Origin: Coemansia sp. RSA 1200
Lineage: Eukaryota > Kickxellomycota > Kickxellomycetes > Kickxellales > Kickxellaceae
Assembly (NCBI GenBank): GCA_027578915.1
Contig: JANBTT010000057.1
Location: 45,315-109,314 of the forward strand
DNA length: 64,000 nucleotides
Direction: 5' to 3'
Shown: positions 49,126 through 62,167 of the stretch, piece by piece
Layout of the letters: each line of letters begins with the position of its first letter
Numbering within the stretch: the stretch's first letter is position 1
Translations under genes and position numbers: made by a program
The notes under the pieces: generated by a model
The model's input: the letters and a program-made list of their open reading frames with translations, nothing else
Told to the model about the DNA's origin: nothing
Databases searched by the model: none

Positions 49126-52100
49126 TCAAAACCTCCTAGACTCCATGCGAGTGGGCGGCTGCGGCTGCTGCTGGTAATAAGGCTGCTGCTGCTGCTGCTG
49201 GCCGTGTTCGCCAGGATATCCACCACCAGCACCACCTCCATCACCATCGGAGGCCGGGGAAATAGGCGACTCCAGATGGAACCTATCAGGCGAGCCGTTT
49301 CCTGGACCTCGTGTCACAGCACCACCATCCATCTGTTGTCTCTGGGCATCGTCGTGCTGCGGATAGTGGCTGTAGGGGGATCCGTTGTACATTGCGGGAT
49401 CAACCCAGCCCGACGGAGCTGGGGGAGGCGGAGGATAGTGGTGATGACTGTTCGGCAAAAACATCGGCGACGGCTGAGCTGAGGACGGATCGGGAACAAA
49501 CTGGGATTGAGGAGGACCGTTTCTGCGAAGAAAGTCCCCTCTAGGGCTCATAGGCCCTCCAGCAGCAGCAGCAGGGCCGATTGGCGGGGCCATTGGCATC
49601 AAACCGATGGGCGACGGATGGCCGCTGCCCAGTCGCTGGTTCTTGGCCAGCAACGGCTTGGGACGGTACCGACGCCACCCAAGACAGCAGTTGAAGAAGC
49701 GGCAGCAGACGGTGAAGAGGATGGCAATGACGACCAGGCCAACAATGATGGTGACGGGGATGGACACAGCCAGGTTGCGCTGGAATAGAAGCAAGAACTG
49801 GTAGAACCCGTTCTCGCCCTTACACGACCCGCCCTTGCACCTTGCATGGAAACCGCAGTCTGTGCCATCAATGAAGCTGCCAGACATGAAGACGCAGCCC
49901 AGGGCATTCTTTGGGTCAGCGCACTGGAAGTCGCAGAGATCGCCGGCCAGATTCAGAGTGCACCGCTTCGTGTATCCGTCAGCACCGCCTCGTGCGGCAC
50001 ACTGCGCGTCCCGGGACGTGCACTGCCCAGACGCGCACTTGAGTCCGTCCTGCGTGTTGTTTCCGCACGCCGAACCGTCGTCAACATGCTTGTCGGCCGG
50101 ACACTCGGCGGAGATGCCGTCGCAGATCTCGGCAATATCGCACTCGGAGTACTTGGGCCGACACACGGAGTCCTTGGCCATCACTTTGCACTGCGAGCAG
50201 CAGAGGTCGTTAGCGTCAGCGCATTGGGCACCGGACTTGAGCTTGCATGTCTTGGCGTCGCAGCACGGATCGGATGCGCACTCGTCGCTGGTGCCGCAGT
50301 CGCATTCCTCGCCTTCCTCCTTGATACCGTTGCCACACATACCGGCGCTCAGCGTGTTGCGCTTGCCGGGGTCCTGGAGACACTGCACAGCCGTCGATTT
50401 GATCGTAGCACACATGTTCTTGATCGAGCAGGGACTGAAGTCGTCGGAGCTGACGGGGCTGGTCGGATTCATGATGTACTTTGCGCTGCAGTCGCACTTG
50501 TCGGAGCACGGACAGCAGCCAGAGCAGGACGATCCCGAGCACGGACACTCCTGGCTGGTGCAGTCGTGCATGGCGCCAAAGTTGTGGCCGACCTCATGCG
50601 CAACCACCTTCCACTCGTCACGCGAGACTGCCGATACACCGGTGCCCGATGACACGCCGCCCTGCGCGGTATGTGTAGATGAGCCCGTGGAGCACACAGT
50701 GCCCAGCCATGCCAGACCCACTTCGGTGCCGGTCGGGCAGTTTGTCATCAGATGCCACAATCCGCATCCGTCGTCACCGCGTCCGCCGCGCCATGCGCTG
50801 AAGTCGCTGAGCCGACTGTCGATCTTGTACGACTCACTGCATCCGCGGTTCCACGCCTTGGTTCCGTTGATCGCCGACGGACACGTCAGCTCCTCGATCT
50901 CCAGCGCAATCAGTCCCAGCGCCACGTTGAGCTGCCGCTCGTACACCGAGCTCGCCTGGTTCCAGTTGCTGAGAATCTGCTGCCGCGCGCTGTCCTGCGA
51001 CTGGTAGTGCGTGACGTACGTGCAGTCTGCTGCCGCGCCCATGTACATCACTGTGCGCTTCGACATGCATCCCGCGTCAAGCGCGCTCTGTCCGTTGTCA
51101 AAGTCCGTGCGCTTCGTAAGCAAATTCTTGCCAATGTCGCGCAGCCCAAGCGATACCCGCTGCTGGGTGTTGAGCGGGTCGTGCGCCTCGATGCGGTGCG
51201 GGATAGCGGGAATGATTCCAGGAAGTCTGTTTGTGCCGCACGTCTGCTGTTGCATGTTGTGGGCATCTAATTTCTTCTCTGGAGCGCGCTGGGTCTGTGC
51301 ATGCTCTTCAACAAGATCGGACTGGCGGTACACGATAGAAGCAGCGAGACGCAGGTCGTGCAATCTGGCGCTTGGGTTGGCCAGCATCGGATCGGCCGCC
51401 ATCTTCGACCGCATGTACGAAGCCGCCGGTTTCACGTAGAATGTTTCGCCGTTGACCGAAAACAGTCCGTCAAGAACTGCACGACCCATGTGGTCCTTGA
51501 ACACCGCCAACCGCACCCACGATCCGCGGGTGTCAAATGAGAACTGGTTGCGGTGCGCCAGCTCCCACACGCGCAGTCCTCCTGGCTCCGCATCGGGCGG
51601 CTGCACTCCGCCCACACGCAGCACGTGGCCACGGTAGATGCCAATTCCCGCCGTATCCAACCTCTGCCGCTCCGTCCCGCCTCCCGCTAGCGTCCGCGTC
51701 ACCGTTGCCTCGGGATGCACAAGGTCGTAGTTGGGCTCCACCACCAGCGCATATGTTGTGTTGAATACCCGCAACGATACGTGGAACGTGTCATGGTCTA
51801 TCATCTCCTCCAGGGCCAGTCGTCGGTGGAATGACCGCTTCCTGTTCGTAACCGCCGTGCCTTCCTCATTGCTTCCGCTGTGCTCTGCAAGCCGATGCAC
51901 CACTGGTTCCGGTATGAACTCATACCGCCCCACCAGAGGGATGCTGTTGCTGGTGGACCGTCCTACAAACCAAGCCCCAATAGAATAAATAAATGAATAA
52001 GCGTTAACTATGACATTTTAATTTCCAACCACAACGGGCTAAATTCCGCCCACTCCTAGTCCAAGTCTAGCTCTGCGTTGCATTCTCAACAGATGTATTT

Positions 52101-52219
52101 CTGAAGCGAATGTCGCATATGCACAATTTCGTAACATAAAGGAACTAACCTTGAGCAACTATGCAAAAATGTAGTGTAGCCAAAACCACCAACGCCAGAC
52201 ATCGTGTTATTCCCAGCAT
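49126..52219 (-). CDS. ADAM-type membrane metalloprotease (two exons)
   Basis: The main exon (49126-51962) has no ATG at its 5' end and no signal peptide. An upstream exon 52150-52219 supplies 23 codons that form one (MLGITRCLALVVLATL...), with donor GTTAGT and acceptor TAG enclosing a 187-bp intron (51963-52149); phases agree and the result is 968 residues. Order: prodomain; reprolysin domain with zinc motif HEVGHNFGAMHD (H479, H483, H489); disintegrin domain (EECDCG...CCDAKTCKLKSGAQC); Cys-rich region; a membrane segment near 753-776 (VTIIVGLVVIAILFTVCC); and a Pro/Gln-rich cytoplasmic tail. A CPCSGSSCSGCCPCSDKCDC insert follows the zinc motif. Known: ADAMs shed ectodomains of surface proteins. 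Fungal ADAMs are few. Confidence 0.92.
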
Positions 52220-53013
52220 GGCCTTCTATTATGCAACTAGGCTGTGTATGAGAAAAAAGTAAAAAAGTAAAAAAGAAAAAGAAAAAAACAGGAACTGAAA
52301 GCCAGGAATTTATGCAAAAGAAAGGAATATAAAGAATAAATATGAAAAATAATAAGGAACAAAAGCGAAAAAATGCTATGCTGTTTGTTGTATGCCCAAG
52401 GAGGCAAGAAAGACAAGCTTCTCTCGCACTCTTCCTCGGCCTCATCAGAGAATGATGAAAAATATAAATAGTATTTTCTATTCTTAAATCACGGCCAAGG
52501 AACATGGGATTGGAATGGCATGGCTACGACATCCCGCATTTTTCTTTTTTATGTTCTGGTTGCTCGTGGCTGATGTTTCGCCCTTTCCCATGGGGGTTTT
52601 TTTGAGTTGTGTACCTTTTCTCTTCGCATTGCGGGATATGCGTGTCAATCGAATTCTAGAAATAAACATTACAGAGAATCCCGCATCTCTCCCCCAAACG
52701 CACTGTTTTCTTCTGTTCACTCTTACAAACAACGACTAGGAAACCGCAACAATAACAACAACCAAATGTACCTGTCAAAAAATAAACAGATAAACTAATA
52801 GGCAAGGGAGCCGCTTGAATCAACCAACTCCACCCTGGTCAGTGCTGAAGATCTGCCCACATCTCATCCAGCAATCCATATACTCTTGCAGGGTCCAGCC
52901 CTAAAAAAAGCCTGTTCATGCATTGGACTCAAAGCTCATTTCAAAACAAGCTCTAGCTTTCATTGTTATGCCCATTACAACTCACGAAAAAAACAACAAA
53001 CAACTGCAATATT
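52220..53013. other. Spacer between ADAM and IML1
   Basis: 794 bp between the proposed ADAM start and the IML1 stop, both on the minus strand. It should contain the ADAM promoter. A/T runs are common. Short open frames on the plus strand are hydrophobic, with no recognisable motif, and I do not support them. Confidence 0.4.
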
Positions 53014-53841
53014 CTACTGAGCGGAAGGCGCTGTCGAGCAGTGTCTTCGCTGCCATATGCCATCGGTAAACACATCCGCAACCATCGGACGACGCTTGGG
53101 CGTTTCGATTGTCGCGGGGTTACCGCTCATGTAGTCACGCCACCCGCTCCTGTATCTACTGACCGTCCGCTGCCAGAACATTTCCAATCCGTTCTTGTCC
53201 CGACAGATCTCAACAAACTGTGCACGCAACATGTCGGGATTCGGTTCGTTGGGAATGGCTGCTGGCGGTGTGGTTCCACCGGTCCGCTCATCTCCTGGTC
53301 CTCCTGGATTTCCGGGCAACCCATTCCCGCCATTACTGTTCTTCCTGTTGTCATACAGCCCGCCCAACCGTTTAATACGGTCAGAGAGCAACAAAGCGTC
53401 AGGGCTGCGGGCATACTCGCTACTGCTGCTGGTATGGCTAGCGGAATCATCAGTACCGGACACGTCGTTAGGTCCATAACTACCCATGAGGTCAAATCCC
53501 TGACCCCTGCTGATGTTCTGCAACGCCCGTGTGCCAAGCGTCTTGCGCATCACCGCCACGCGCGTAATGGCCGCGTTAACCGAATCAAAGTCAGCTGGCT
53601 GGGCACCAAGATTATCTACGATCTTCACAGAGTAGAGTTCGGGAATATGGAAGCGTCTGCTGGGACTGCGGTACATCGCCAACGACTTGAGCATCTGGTG
53701 CGGCCACATCTCGCGCCCATTCTGCACGGGGTAGTATGAAGGGACCATGTGTCCTGATGTTGAAATCCCATACGCCTGCGACAGTCCCAGTCCATCGCCG
53801 CCATACATCGTTGGCCCCCGAATTCCAAACCCGGTCCCGGG

Positions 53842-53874
<33 letters not shown>

Positions 53875-56800
53875 AACCATTGCCAGACCTTCCAACACGC
53901 CGTCGCCACGCAATCCAAATGCACCAGTCGCGCCCGGCTGCTGTCCATTAGCCCCACCGGATGCCGCTCCTGGCGGCGCGCCACCCGTATTTTGCATCGA
54001 CTGCTGCGCATTCTGGTTTGCCTGAGGCCGCATATGAATCTGATGCGAAGTGTACAGATAATTATTGATCCACATGAACTTTCCAGGCCCACAAATCCTC
54101 ACAAACGCAGTACCCGAGCGATGCACGTACTGCGTGTGCTTATGCTCCGCACGCTCGAACGTATACTCGCGCTGGAGTAGTGAGCTCGGTGGGAATTCGG
54201 CCTCGGCTTCAACATCCAGGATAAAATCTTGTTCCTCCAGCAGTTCACGTTCAAACGGGTACGAAGGAATGCACCGCTTAAGGCGACGCAGAACACGTCT
54301 CTTGTGCGCAAGCACCGATTGCTCCGCAGCTGTCTGGTGCTCGGACTCGCTGTCGTCGCTGTCGCTGGTGTACTCGTCCGGCTCAGAGTCATCGTCGCCG
54401 TAGCACGAAAACTCGGCAACCCACTCGTCATCGAAGATTTCCTCAACCGGCGGCGGCTGCAGCGCCAGGTTGACTCGCAGCGGAGAGTGGAACGGATGGT
54501 TCTCATGTGTATACGAGTCCTGTGCGCGTGGAGCCTCGACCAACCGCATCCCACAGCGCTCGGCAACGCGGCCCCATCCTTGTACGAGCTCATCGATCAA
54601 ATGGCTCGTGCAGTTGAGCCAGTTGATCGATAGATGGAAGCACGTCATCGGGTTCTGCGTTGCATCCAAGTGGACCAGACACTGCTCGATCCGTGTGGAT
54701 TTGCGCTGCTGGTCCAGATCCAGCGCAAACATCCGCGACTGCGTCAGACTCTTTGGCAATGGTCGCTGGGACTTGCGCTGGGACAGATGCGGAAACACGT
54801 CGGGCACCTTGGTGTAGTCTGTGGACACAATCGACGGCGACGGCGCCTTTTGCCCTAATGCTGCTGCTGATCCTGTCTGTTCCCGTTCTCCAGCTGCAAT
54901 ACCTTGTTGTGCTGAAAGCGGTGTGCTCGTCTTGGCACCCTGAGGAAGTCGAGGCTTCTCCTTTGACAGATTAACCAGCCCGTCTCTGCCCGTGACCTCT
55001 CCGCTGCGCGCGGAAGGCGTGTCTTTTTGATCCGCGTGCAGTTGCGTGGTACTGCTAGACATGTCTGTGCGTACCCGCAGCTTGTTTGCTGGCTGTGCTC
55101 CGGTGCTTCGCAAATCCGCAAACGAGTCCTGAGCCGACGACTCCTTCAGATCAGACATTCTTGTGGCTGTTGTCTGACGACGTATAGGAGGGGCGGATAT
55201 GCCACTATTGCTGGCAGCAGATATGTTAGTGGCACTATTCAGGCCACTAATGTGTGTGATGCTGGAATTAGCATCGGAGGTTGTTGCTGTTGCTGTTGCT
55301 GTTGCTGTTGGCAGGACAGGATTATCGCTGGCAGACGCAATAGCCAGCGTTGAATCGGCTTCGTTCACAACAGACGGCGCATTGCTGCCTTGGCGGCTTT
55401 CTGGACGGCTGATGTTTGGCGACACAGTGTTGCTTCCGCCGCCAATACCGCTTACACCACTATGTCTGTTGCCCAGATCTGAGAATCCAATGCTCGACAT
55501 TATCGAGGCATGGGTACGCGGCGCCTGTTGGTGTATCGGATGGCTCCTCCAAGCCTTTGCAGCATCAGTGAACTCGTAAAAATAGTACCCGTCGGCAAAT
55601 GGACCAGGCTTGTTGAGCGAACGAACAAGTCCACGCTCCAACAGTCGATTTGCCAATGTCGCCGCTTGTGAACGTTTCAAGGCGCTTTCAAAGTTAACTA
55701 ATGCCCAGTCGACCAGCTGGAAGCTAACAAACGCCTCTTCAAAGTACGACGTATGCCATCGGATGTTGCGCAATGCGATGCCTGCAACCGGGTGCTGCAG
55801 CGCGTAGGCAAGCTGCGTGAATGGAGACTCGACGTTCAGTGGCACGGATAGACCCAGTGCGCTCGTGACTGGCGGCGGCAGCGCTAGCTTCTTGCTGGGG
55901 TCTGAGTATATCTTGTCGTTCATGTAGCAGTACAGCTGGTGGCTATTGTATGCAACTGGACACAGCGACGTATACCGGATCTGCAACAGTGCACTTGGAA
56001 CAATATCCTGTAACCCAATAAGCTTCCGGGTGTCTGACGATAGCGCATTGTTCCCTGTTTTGCGTGGTAGGCCCGAAGACGAAGATTGTTGCTGCTGCTG
56101 TTGCTGTTCCTGTTGCTGCTGATTAAGCACCGATTTGCGCATCTCCGGAGGCAACGCTCCCAAAAACGCTTCCTCCAGATCAGCCTTCTCGCTTTTGCGC
56201 AGACGCCGGATAATGTGGTCCAGAAACTTTTCAAAGTTGGCAATACGCACATCAACGATACTCATGTGTGGGTTGGCCTTGGCGTTAATAAACGTATCGT
56301 TGCTCAACTGGTCAACGGGGATGAGTATGTATCTCGCACGCCAGTACTTCATCGACTTGAGAGGCGCGTTCTGGTATCCGTTGAGCAGGTAGTCCAGATT
56401 GTTCCAGTTAACCTCATCCTCTCGTGGATATGTGAACCGCACGCTGGACTGGCAATACCCCATGTTGTTGTTACGAGACCACATATGGAACCGGTACTCT
56501 ACGTCTGTACGATCATACAGCTTCTTGCGCTCCCAGCGAGTCACATTGACCCCAGGAACATGGCTGGAGTTGCTGCTGTTGCGGAATTCAAGCTGCTGGA
56601 TTTGGCGCCCATTGCTCAGCCATATCGACTCGTCCAGCTTCTCCACCGGGGCAGCCGGAAGCAGACCAGCATGGCCTGGCACTGGTGCTGCAAACGAATC
56701 GGCGCCAGCACCGCCAGCACTGCCTGTATCGCTGCGGTTGCCCGATTTGAATCGGGGCGTTACCCGAGCACCAACGCGTGCGGTTATGTCCTGGATGCCG

Positions 56801-59800
56801 CGTGTGGACTTGCTTTCTCTGGTGGTGATAAACTGGAAACCCTGCGCCAAGCGCTGGTAAACCATTTCCTTTAACATGATACGTGTCGATCGGTCGATGC
56901 GTGCCGTTTCACCGGTCAGACCCATGTATCGCACAGCCGCCGCGGTTGCTGTAGCGCGGCCAGTCATAAATGGCACAAACTCAGTATAATCCTCGGGCGG
57001 CAGCTCAATCATATCCTCAATGGCAATGTCTGGCGTCTGCAGATGATACATGTACTTTTGGTAAAACATCTCAAGGTCGGTTGGGAAATAGTCAGTGACC
57101 AAAGGCAACGACGCTGGTGTGCAGATCGATCGCCATTTCGGCGTGAAGCTTGACACAGACGAGTAGTTGGCAAATGCAAACGCCCACCGCTGCGACAGCT
57201 CTGTATGTGGCAGCGGAAAGAGCTCAGGATTGCACGGATTGTATGGATAGTAGTAGCCCCTGCGTGGTCCCCTTGGCGATGGCTCCGGCATGTGTGCCAG
57301 CATCACGCGGTCGGCCAGCCATGTGGATCTGAGATGCTGAGGCGAGTTTCCGTTATACTCTGACGGAACAGTCGGCTGCGTCGGTGCTGCGCTTACCGGG
57401 GTTACTTGACTTCTGCCAGGAAGTGTGAGTTGGAAGTCGTGCTCGCCCATAATCCCATGGTTAAATCCAAGCTGCCTCTGCACAATCGGCCCACCAGTCA
57501 ACATCGCAATTGTTCCCATGTGCTGCTGGTAGTTCTGCCCGGAGACTAGGGTCGGCGGCTGCGGTGGCTGCGACTGCTGGCGCTGATGCTGATGCTGATG
57601 CTGGTGCTGATGCTGCTGTTGTTGTTGTTGCTGGCTATATGTGTGCTGCTGCTCTTGCGAGCTCTTACCCTTGAACGTTCGAACATGATCATCCAGATGC
57701 GATTGCCTTGCAATTGACTCTGACACAGCTGCGCGGCTGGACCTAGCAAACTCCGCCGATTGCGCGCCAAACACAGATTTATCCAACCCACTGCTCATCA
57801 TATTCGCATGGCCCTGCGACAGCGACTGCGGCGACTCTGAAATCCGCTGTAGGAATTGTCTGGCAGTCGAGTCCGGAATGGCACCGCTCCCACCAATGAC
57901 AACTGCATTCGTTACCTGCGCGTTGGATGGCGGACTGAAAGTATTTGACAACAGCTTCTGCTGTGAATCTAGTTGCTTGAGACTAGATCCGCCTGTGGCA
58001 TCACTTGTCCCGATCGTTGCCATCGATTTCCCAGGCGACGATGTTGAATTCTGTGAATTCGTTTGTTGCTCAAACTGCAGCTGCTGCGAGCGCTTGCGTT
58101 GGGCTGCACTGACCCCTCGTACAAAGATAGAAGAGCGCTGGTTGCTGTGACCGGAGCTACTTGGCCCAGAAATCCTAGGCTCGTGGGGAGCAGAAGACGA
58201 CATCGATGTTGGGTTATCGCGGCGTGCAGGCGGTTTGATGTGCTGGCCAGGCAGTATGTTGGGCGATGCTGATGTCGACACCGTAGCAACCATATGGTCG
58301 ATGTGATCCATACTTCCTGCCGACGCACCATCGGCCTTTTCAGCACTGCTTGACTTGGTGTCCAACGCATGCATTAGCTGACTGTCATCCCATTGCGTAA
58401 ACGAATTCATAGGGGCATTGCTTCCTTGGGATGACTGTAGCGACATGTTAGCCTGCCCTGACAATTGCCGCGCCTCGGTTGTGCTTGTGGTGTGCAGATA
58501 TGCCGGCGCCAACGAAGAGCTGCCAAGCACGTCTGAAGCCATACCTGCCGAATCAACCAACGAGGGCTTTGCAAGCACGTTTCCTGTTCCGACAATAGCC
58601 TCATGGTCGTACATGCGGAAGATCTCAATCATCCGCTCGCGCTCCTCTTCTGAGACTATCGGATGTTGATTAAGAGGCCCGATGCTGTCGCGCGAGAGTT
58701 CCTTGGTCTGCTCTGTAAATGTATACTCATCAGCAGACTGGGCATCATCGTCATGTATCCTATGAGAAATCCCATGTACTGGACTACCACGATCCGAGCC
58801 TGTCAATCCTTCACTTGCTAGCAGCGAAGCTAGGTCTGCGTCGAGCTGCTTCAGTTTTAGGTCAGAAACCAATGGCTTGTCTTTCAAGTAACTCGGCACT
58901 CCAGTAATCGACAAGTCGCCCATTTTGCAAGAAGGTTGGAAACTACCCTTTCGCGTGGCAGGACTCTCTTCTGTGTAGTTGTAGAATCCACAGTCGATCC
59001 AGTACGGAAAATAACAGTAGACTACTCGACGATCCTTCTTCCTCTCGCCATCGCGCTGGTTAAAATAGGAAAAGTCAGACATGTGAAGACCCTTTATTGT
59101 TTCCGGTATATCGCTGGAGCTGTCGTTTTCAGGCAGCAATGCGTTCACAATGGACGCTGTCTCGGGCCCGTGGTCATGACCACGCTCTCTTACCGGATCC
59201 GGCGCCGACACGCTTCTTTCTGTTGCAGTCACAGCCAATCCGTCTGTCGGCGGTCCATACTGCCACGTATTGGTCCGTGCGTCCCTGGAACCTATTGCTG
59301 GCCCATCTCGCGGATTTCGTCCCGAAATATAGGGCAATACATTGGCTTCCCATTTCTCATCATCAAAGTAAAGCGGATCGAGCATGATTGGATCCACTGT
59401 AACTGACGCATCGTGATCCGGCGCAGCTGCTGCCTTTACTGCGCGCTCCTTTGCCATATTCCCAGACAATGTGCCAGGCACAACATTGACATACGCGCCA
59501 GGACTCTCTGCATGTGGTGAAACAGAGTTGAGCTCAGAGTCCTTTGCGCGTTTAGCGTCCATCTTGGCCCGTGCCCGGGCATGCAACGCACGCCTCTGCT
59601 CCTGCTCGGAAGGAACAGGCAAGGATTTGAAGCGGAACACTGGAGGACGGAACAGTGGCCGGGGTTCCAGGCACACCAAGTCGACACGAATCCCAAAATG
59701 AAGCATTCGCTCTGTCGTCATACGCAGAAGCCTCTTTTGCACATCAAACACGCCAAAGGATGGCGTAATCACGATGGTGCTTAGACCAGTTCGCGACAGA

Positions 59801-61539
59801 TCGCGGTCAACGTGGTTGGTGGCAAAGCTGTTGATACCCATGTTGATTGCCTCAAGGATGTTGCCACGACATGCCTTGCTCAAATCCCCACGTAGCCGAT
59901 GCCCTGTCTGCGTACACACCTCCTGTATGTCACGTCTGTAGGTGTTGAATTCAATCAGTATTTCTGGCAAAAGCACAGACCAGTCTTGGTAAACCTCCAT
60001 GTCCGCAATAACCTTGTAATAGTCGCGATAGTAAAGTCCACTGTAGTCATCATATATCAAGTCCTGGAAGAAAAGACTGTCGCGAATATGGTAGTACCAG
60101 CGCGAAAACATCACAATCGTCACCATGTGGTTAACCTGTTTTTCCTTCCACCGCTTGAACAGATCAGCAAGAAAGCAATTGACGGCCTTTTCGAAACACA
60201 TGTTGCCATCCTCCTGGTAGGCCCACATCTCTTCTGACATTTGAATAAGGATAATAAATCGCCCAGACTCTGACCTAAATATAGGCTGTGTTGAGCTGTC
60301 AATATACCCACACGGTACTTGTACGTTGTTCTTGTATATTCGTCGGACGTTTGCACGGATCAGCCCTTCCATGTTTGCCGGTTTGTCGTTGTACAGTGCT
60401 TTCATCGACAAATGCCGCCACAGCCTCCACATATCGCTTCGGCCGACATATTGATCGCGAAATGCAATTTCAACAAAATCCGCACGAATCGACTCGCGCT
60501 CCTCACTGTTGTTCATGTCAATCTTGCGGATAGCCACACGCTGGTTGGTAAGGTATTCGCCCCACATGGTGCGTGCAACAAAATTGCTCATCGACGCCTG
60601 TATCTGCTGCATGTCCTTGCGTACTTCACCTATTTGCAAAAGTATCTCACGACGTGGATCTGGCTGAAGATTGGCCTCGTCACTATCCTTGTCGCTGCTG
60701 TCCTTGGTGCTGCTGCTGCTTTTTTGCTTGGTAGGTCGTGATTTGTCCATCGGCCCAACAACATCGTTCTCAGACACTCCTTTCCATCGATAAGGGCCTT
60801 TGGGCACAATTGGCGCCTGTGGTCTATTTACTCGGTTGGAATCACCAACAAAGGTACGACGACCAAAGTCTCCTGCTGCCGTTGCCGTTGCTGTCGATGC
60901 TGGGGCTGGAGCCTTACTGGCCCTCGTCAGCAGACTTGGTCGGTGTTCGTTATCAAGATGCTTGCGATGACTCGCACGATAGCTGCCCTCTCCATCCCGG
61001 CTGGAACCAGAAATGGACTCGGTTCCGGTTTCGCCTGTATCCTTGGCACCTGTGCCAGTCGTGTTACTATTGCTGCCATTCTTTAACGATGTTTGCAAGG
61101 GCCCCTTGGCTTTGGATACACTCACAGAATCGCTAGAATGAGTCACTAACGCGGAACTGTTGTCCAGAGTAATCCTTGGTGATGTCATATCACCACCACT
61201 ATCTGAATCCACCAGCGGACGGATCGTCACCACATCGCCAACACATATCCCTGGAAAGAATATTGGATTAAGTACCAGGTCGCTTGTTGAAAATGACTCC
61301 TCGTGAATACGTAGCATACATGTTTTATTGAACAGTGCGGAAAGCCCTGCTCCGTTTCCGTCGTCTCCGTAAGTGCCTGGCTGCTGACTGCTGCGAGATC
61401 CTGAGGGCTGGGTGTGGGCTGACACGTTGTTGCCGCCTGCCTTCCCACCTTGAATTCGGCCACGACTAGACGATGTCCCACGTCTGTCAAAGATGGAGAC
61501 ATGATTGCGGTTTCCAGGAGCCGCCGTACTTTGAGGCAT
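53014..61539 (-). CDS. IML1: IML1/DEPDC5, GATOR1 subunit
   Basis: A single-exon 2841-residue protein starting MPQSTAAPGNRNHVSIFDRR. Conserved parts: LVLNPIFFPGICVGDVVTI (about residues 85-110); a long Iml1 N-terminal domain with RFIILIQMSEEMWAYQEDG and HMVTIVMFSRWYYHIRDSL, and FEKAVNCFLADLFKRWKEK, followed by YCQSSVRFTYPREDEVNWNN and the DEP domain near 1900-1995 (VSFQLVDWALVNFESA...GPFADGYYFYEF). The C-terminal domain has PMTCFHLSINWLNCTSHLIDE. About 1200 residues are low-complexity inserts, including polyQ and QH runs. Known: with Npr2 and Npr3 it forms GATOR1, a GAP for the Rag GTPase Gtr1 that turns TORC1 off when amino acids are scarce. Normal length is about 1600. Confidence 0.93.
53845..53874. 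repeat. Five GGCTCC hexamers in IML1
   Basis: A perfect five-unit tandem run. On the minus strand it encodes an alternating Gly-Ala stretch in IML1. Confidence 0.9.
57581..57634. repeat. CTG/ATG trinucleotide tract in IML1
   Basis: An imperfect trinucleotide run that encodes a Gln/His-rich stretch on the minus strand. A second, shorter CTG-type tract near 56088-56127 encodes polyGln. These lie in variable inserts outside the conserved domains. Confidence 0.8.
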
Positions 61540-62048
61540 TTGCTTATTCGATTAACGCAATTGATGTCGTCTTTTGAAAACCAAGGTTTGATAATGTAAA
61601 TAGTCGCTTGAATGTGTTTTTGTCTGGTAAATTGTGTTTAACGATTCGGCATTAAGAAATACAGCAAATTCTTATTGATTAAAAAGACAGAAATGCAAAA
61701 CAAAAGTACATAGTGCGTGAAGAGGACAAGGGGCAATGGAAAAATTGTTTTCCGTCTTTCACTGCATCACAAGCGCTGTGCTTGAAAAAGATTATTGTTA
61801 AGGCGGGGTTTCATAGGTACCTATCACGGGATTCCCTGATCCAGTACTAGACTAAGGCGACCCGAGAGATTACCTAACAAATAAAATAAACTGAATGTTT
61901 TGGAAAACAGCCGGCATATCAAGTAATATATATAATAAACGTAGGAATCTCTGGCTGTTTCAAAAAGAAAAAATAGAAACATATGGCTTCAGGTTTACGA
62001 GTACATGATGTAAAATTTTAATTTTAGAAACAGAATCATTTACCATTT
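61540..62048. promoter_or_regulatory. IML1 upstream region
   Basis: About 510 bp of AT-rich DNA between the IML1 start codon and the LTR. A 12-bp palindrome ATAGGTACCTAT lies at 61813-61824 in a locally GC-richer patch. No clear TATA for IML1 is seen. Confidence 0.3.
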
Positions 62049-62059
62049 CTAGTGTTACA

Positions 62060-62085
62060 CCCGCGGATCCACCGCGATCCGCGGG
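62060..62085. repeat. Perfect 10-bp inverted repeat in the LTR
   Basis: Arms CCCGCGGATC (62060-62069) and GATCCGCGGG (62076-62085) flank the six-base spacer CACCGC. It is close to the left end of the LTR. Confidence 0.85.
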
Positions 62086-62137
62086 GCCTGATACAGGGGA
62101 AAACGTCGGCAACCCTACCGGCGACCCACATGCAGAC

Positions 62138-62167
62138 TGATCAAAATGACCCGGGTCAAATTGATCA
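62138..62167. repeat. 30-bp near-perfect palindrome in the LTR
   Basis: TGATCAA (62138-62144) and TTGATCA (62161-62167) are arms around the 12-bp perfect palindrome TGACCCGGGTCA (62147-62158). Only the two AA pairs between them break the symmetry. Confidence 0.85.

Noticed and set aside
57581..57634. Tandem repeat as a CRISPR-like array
   Set aside because: It is a trinucleotide run within coding sequence, with no spacers; the genome is eukaryotic.
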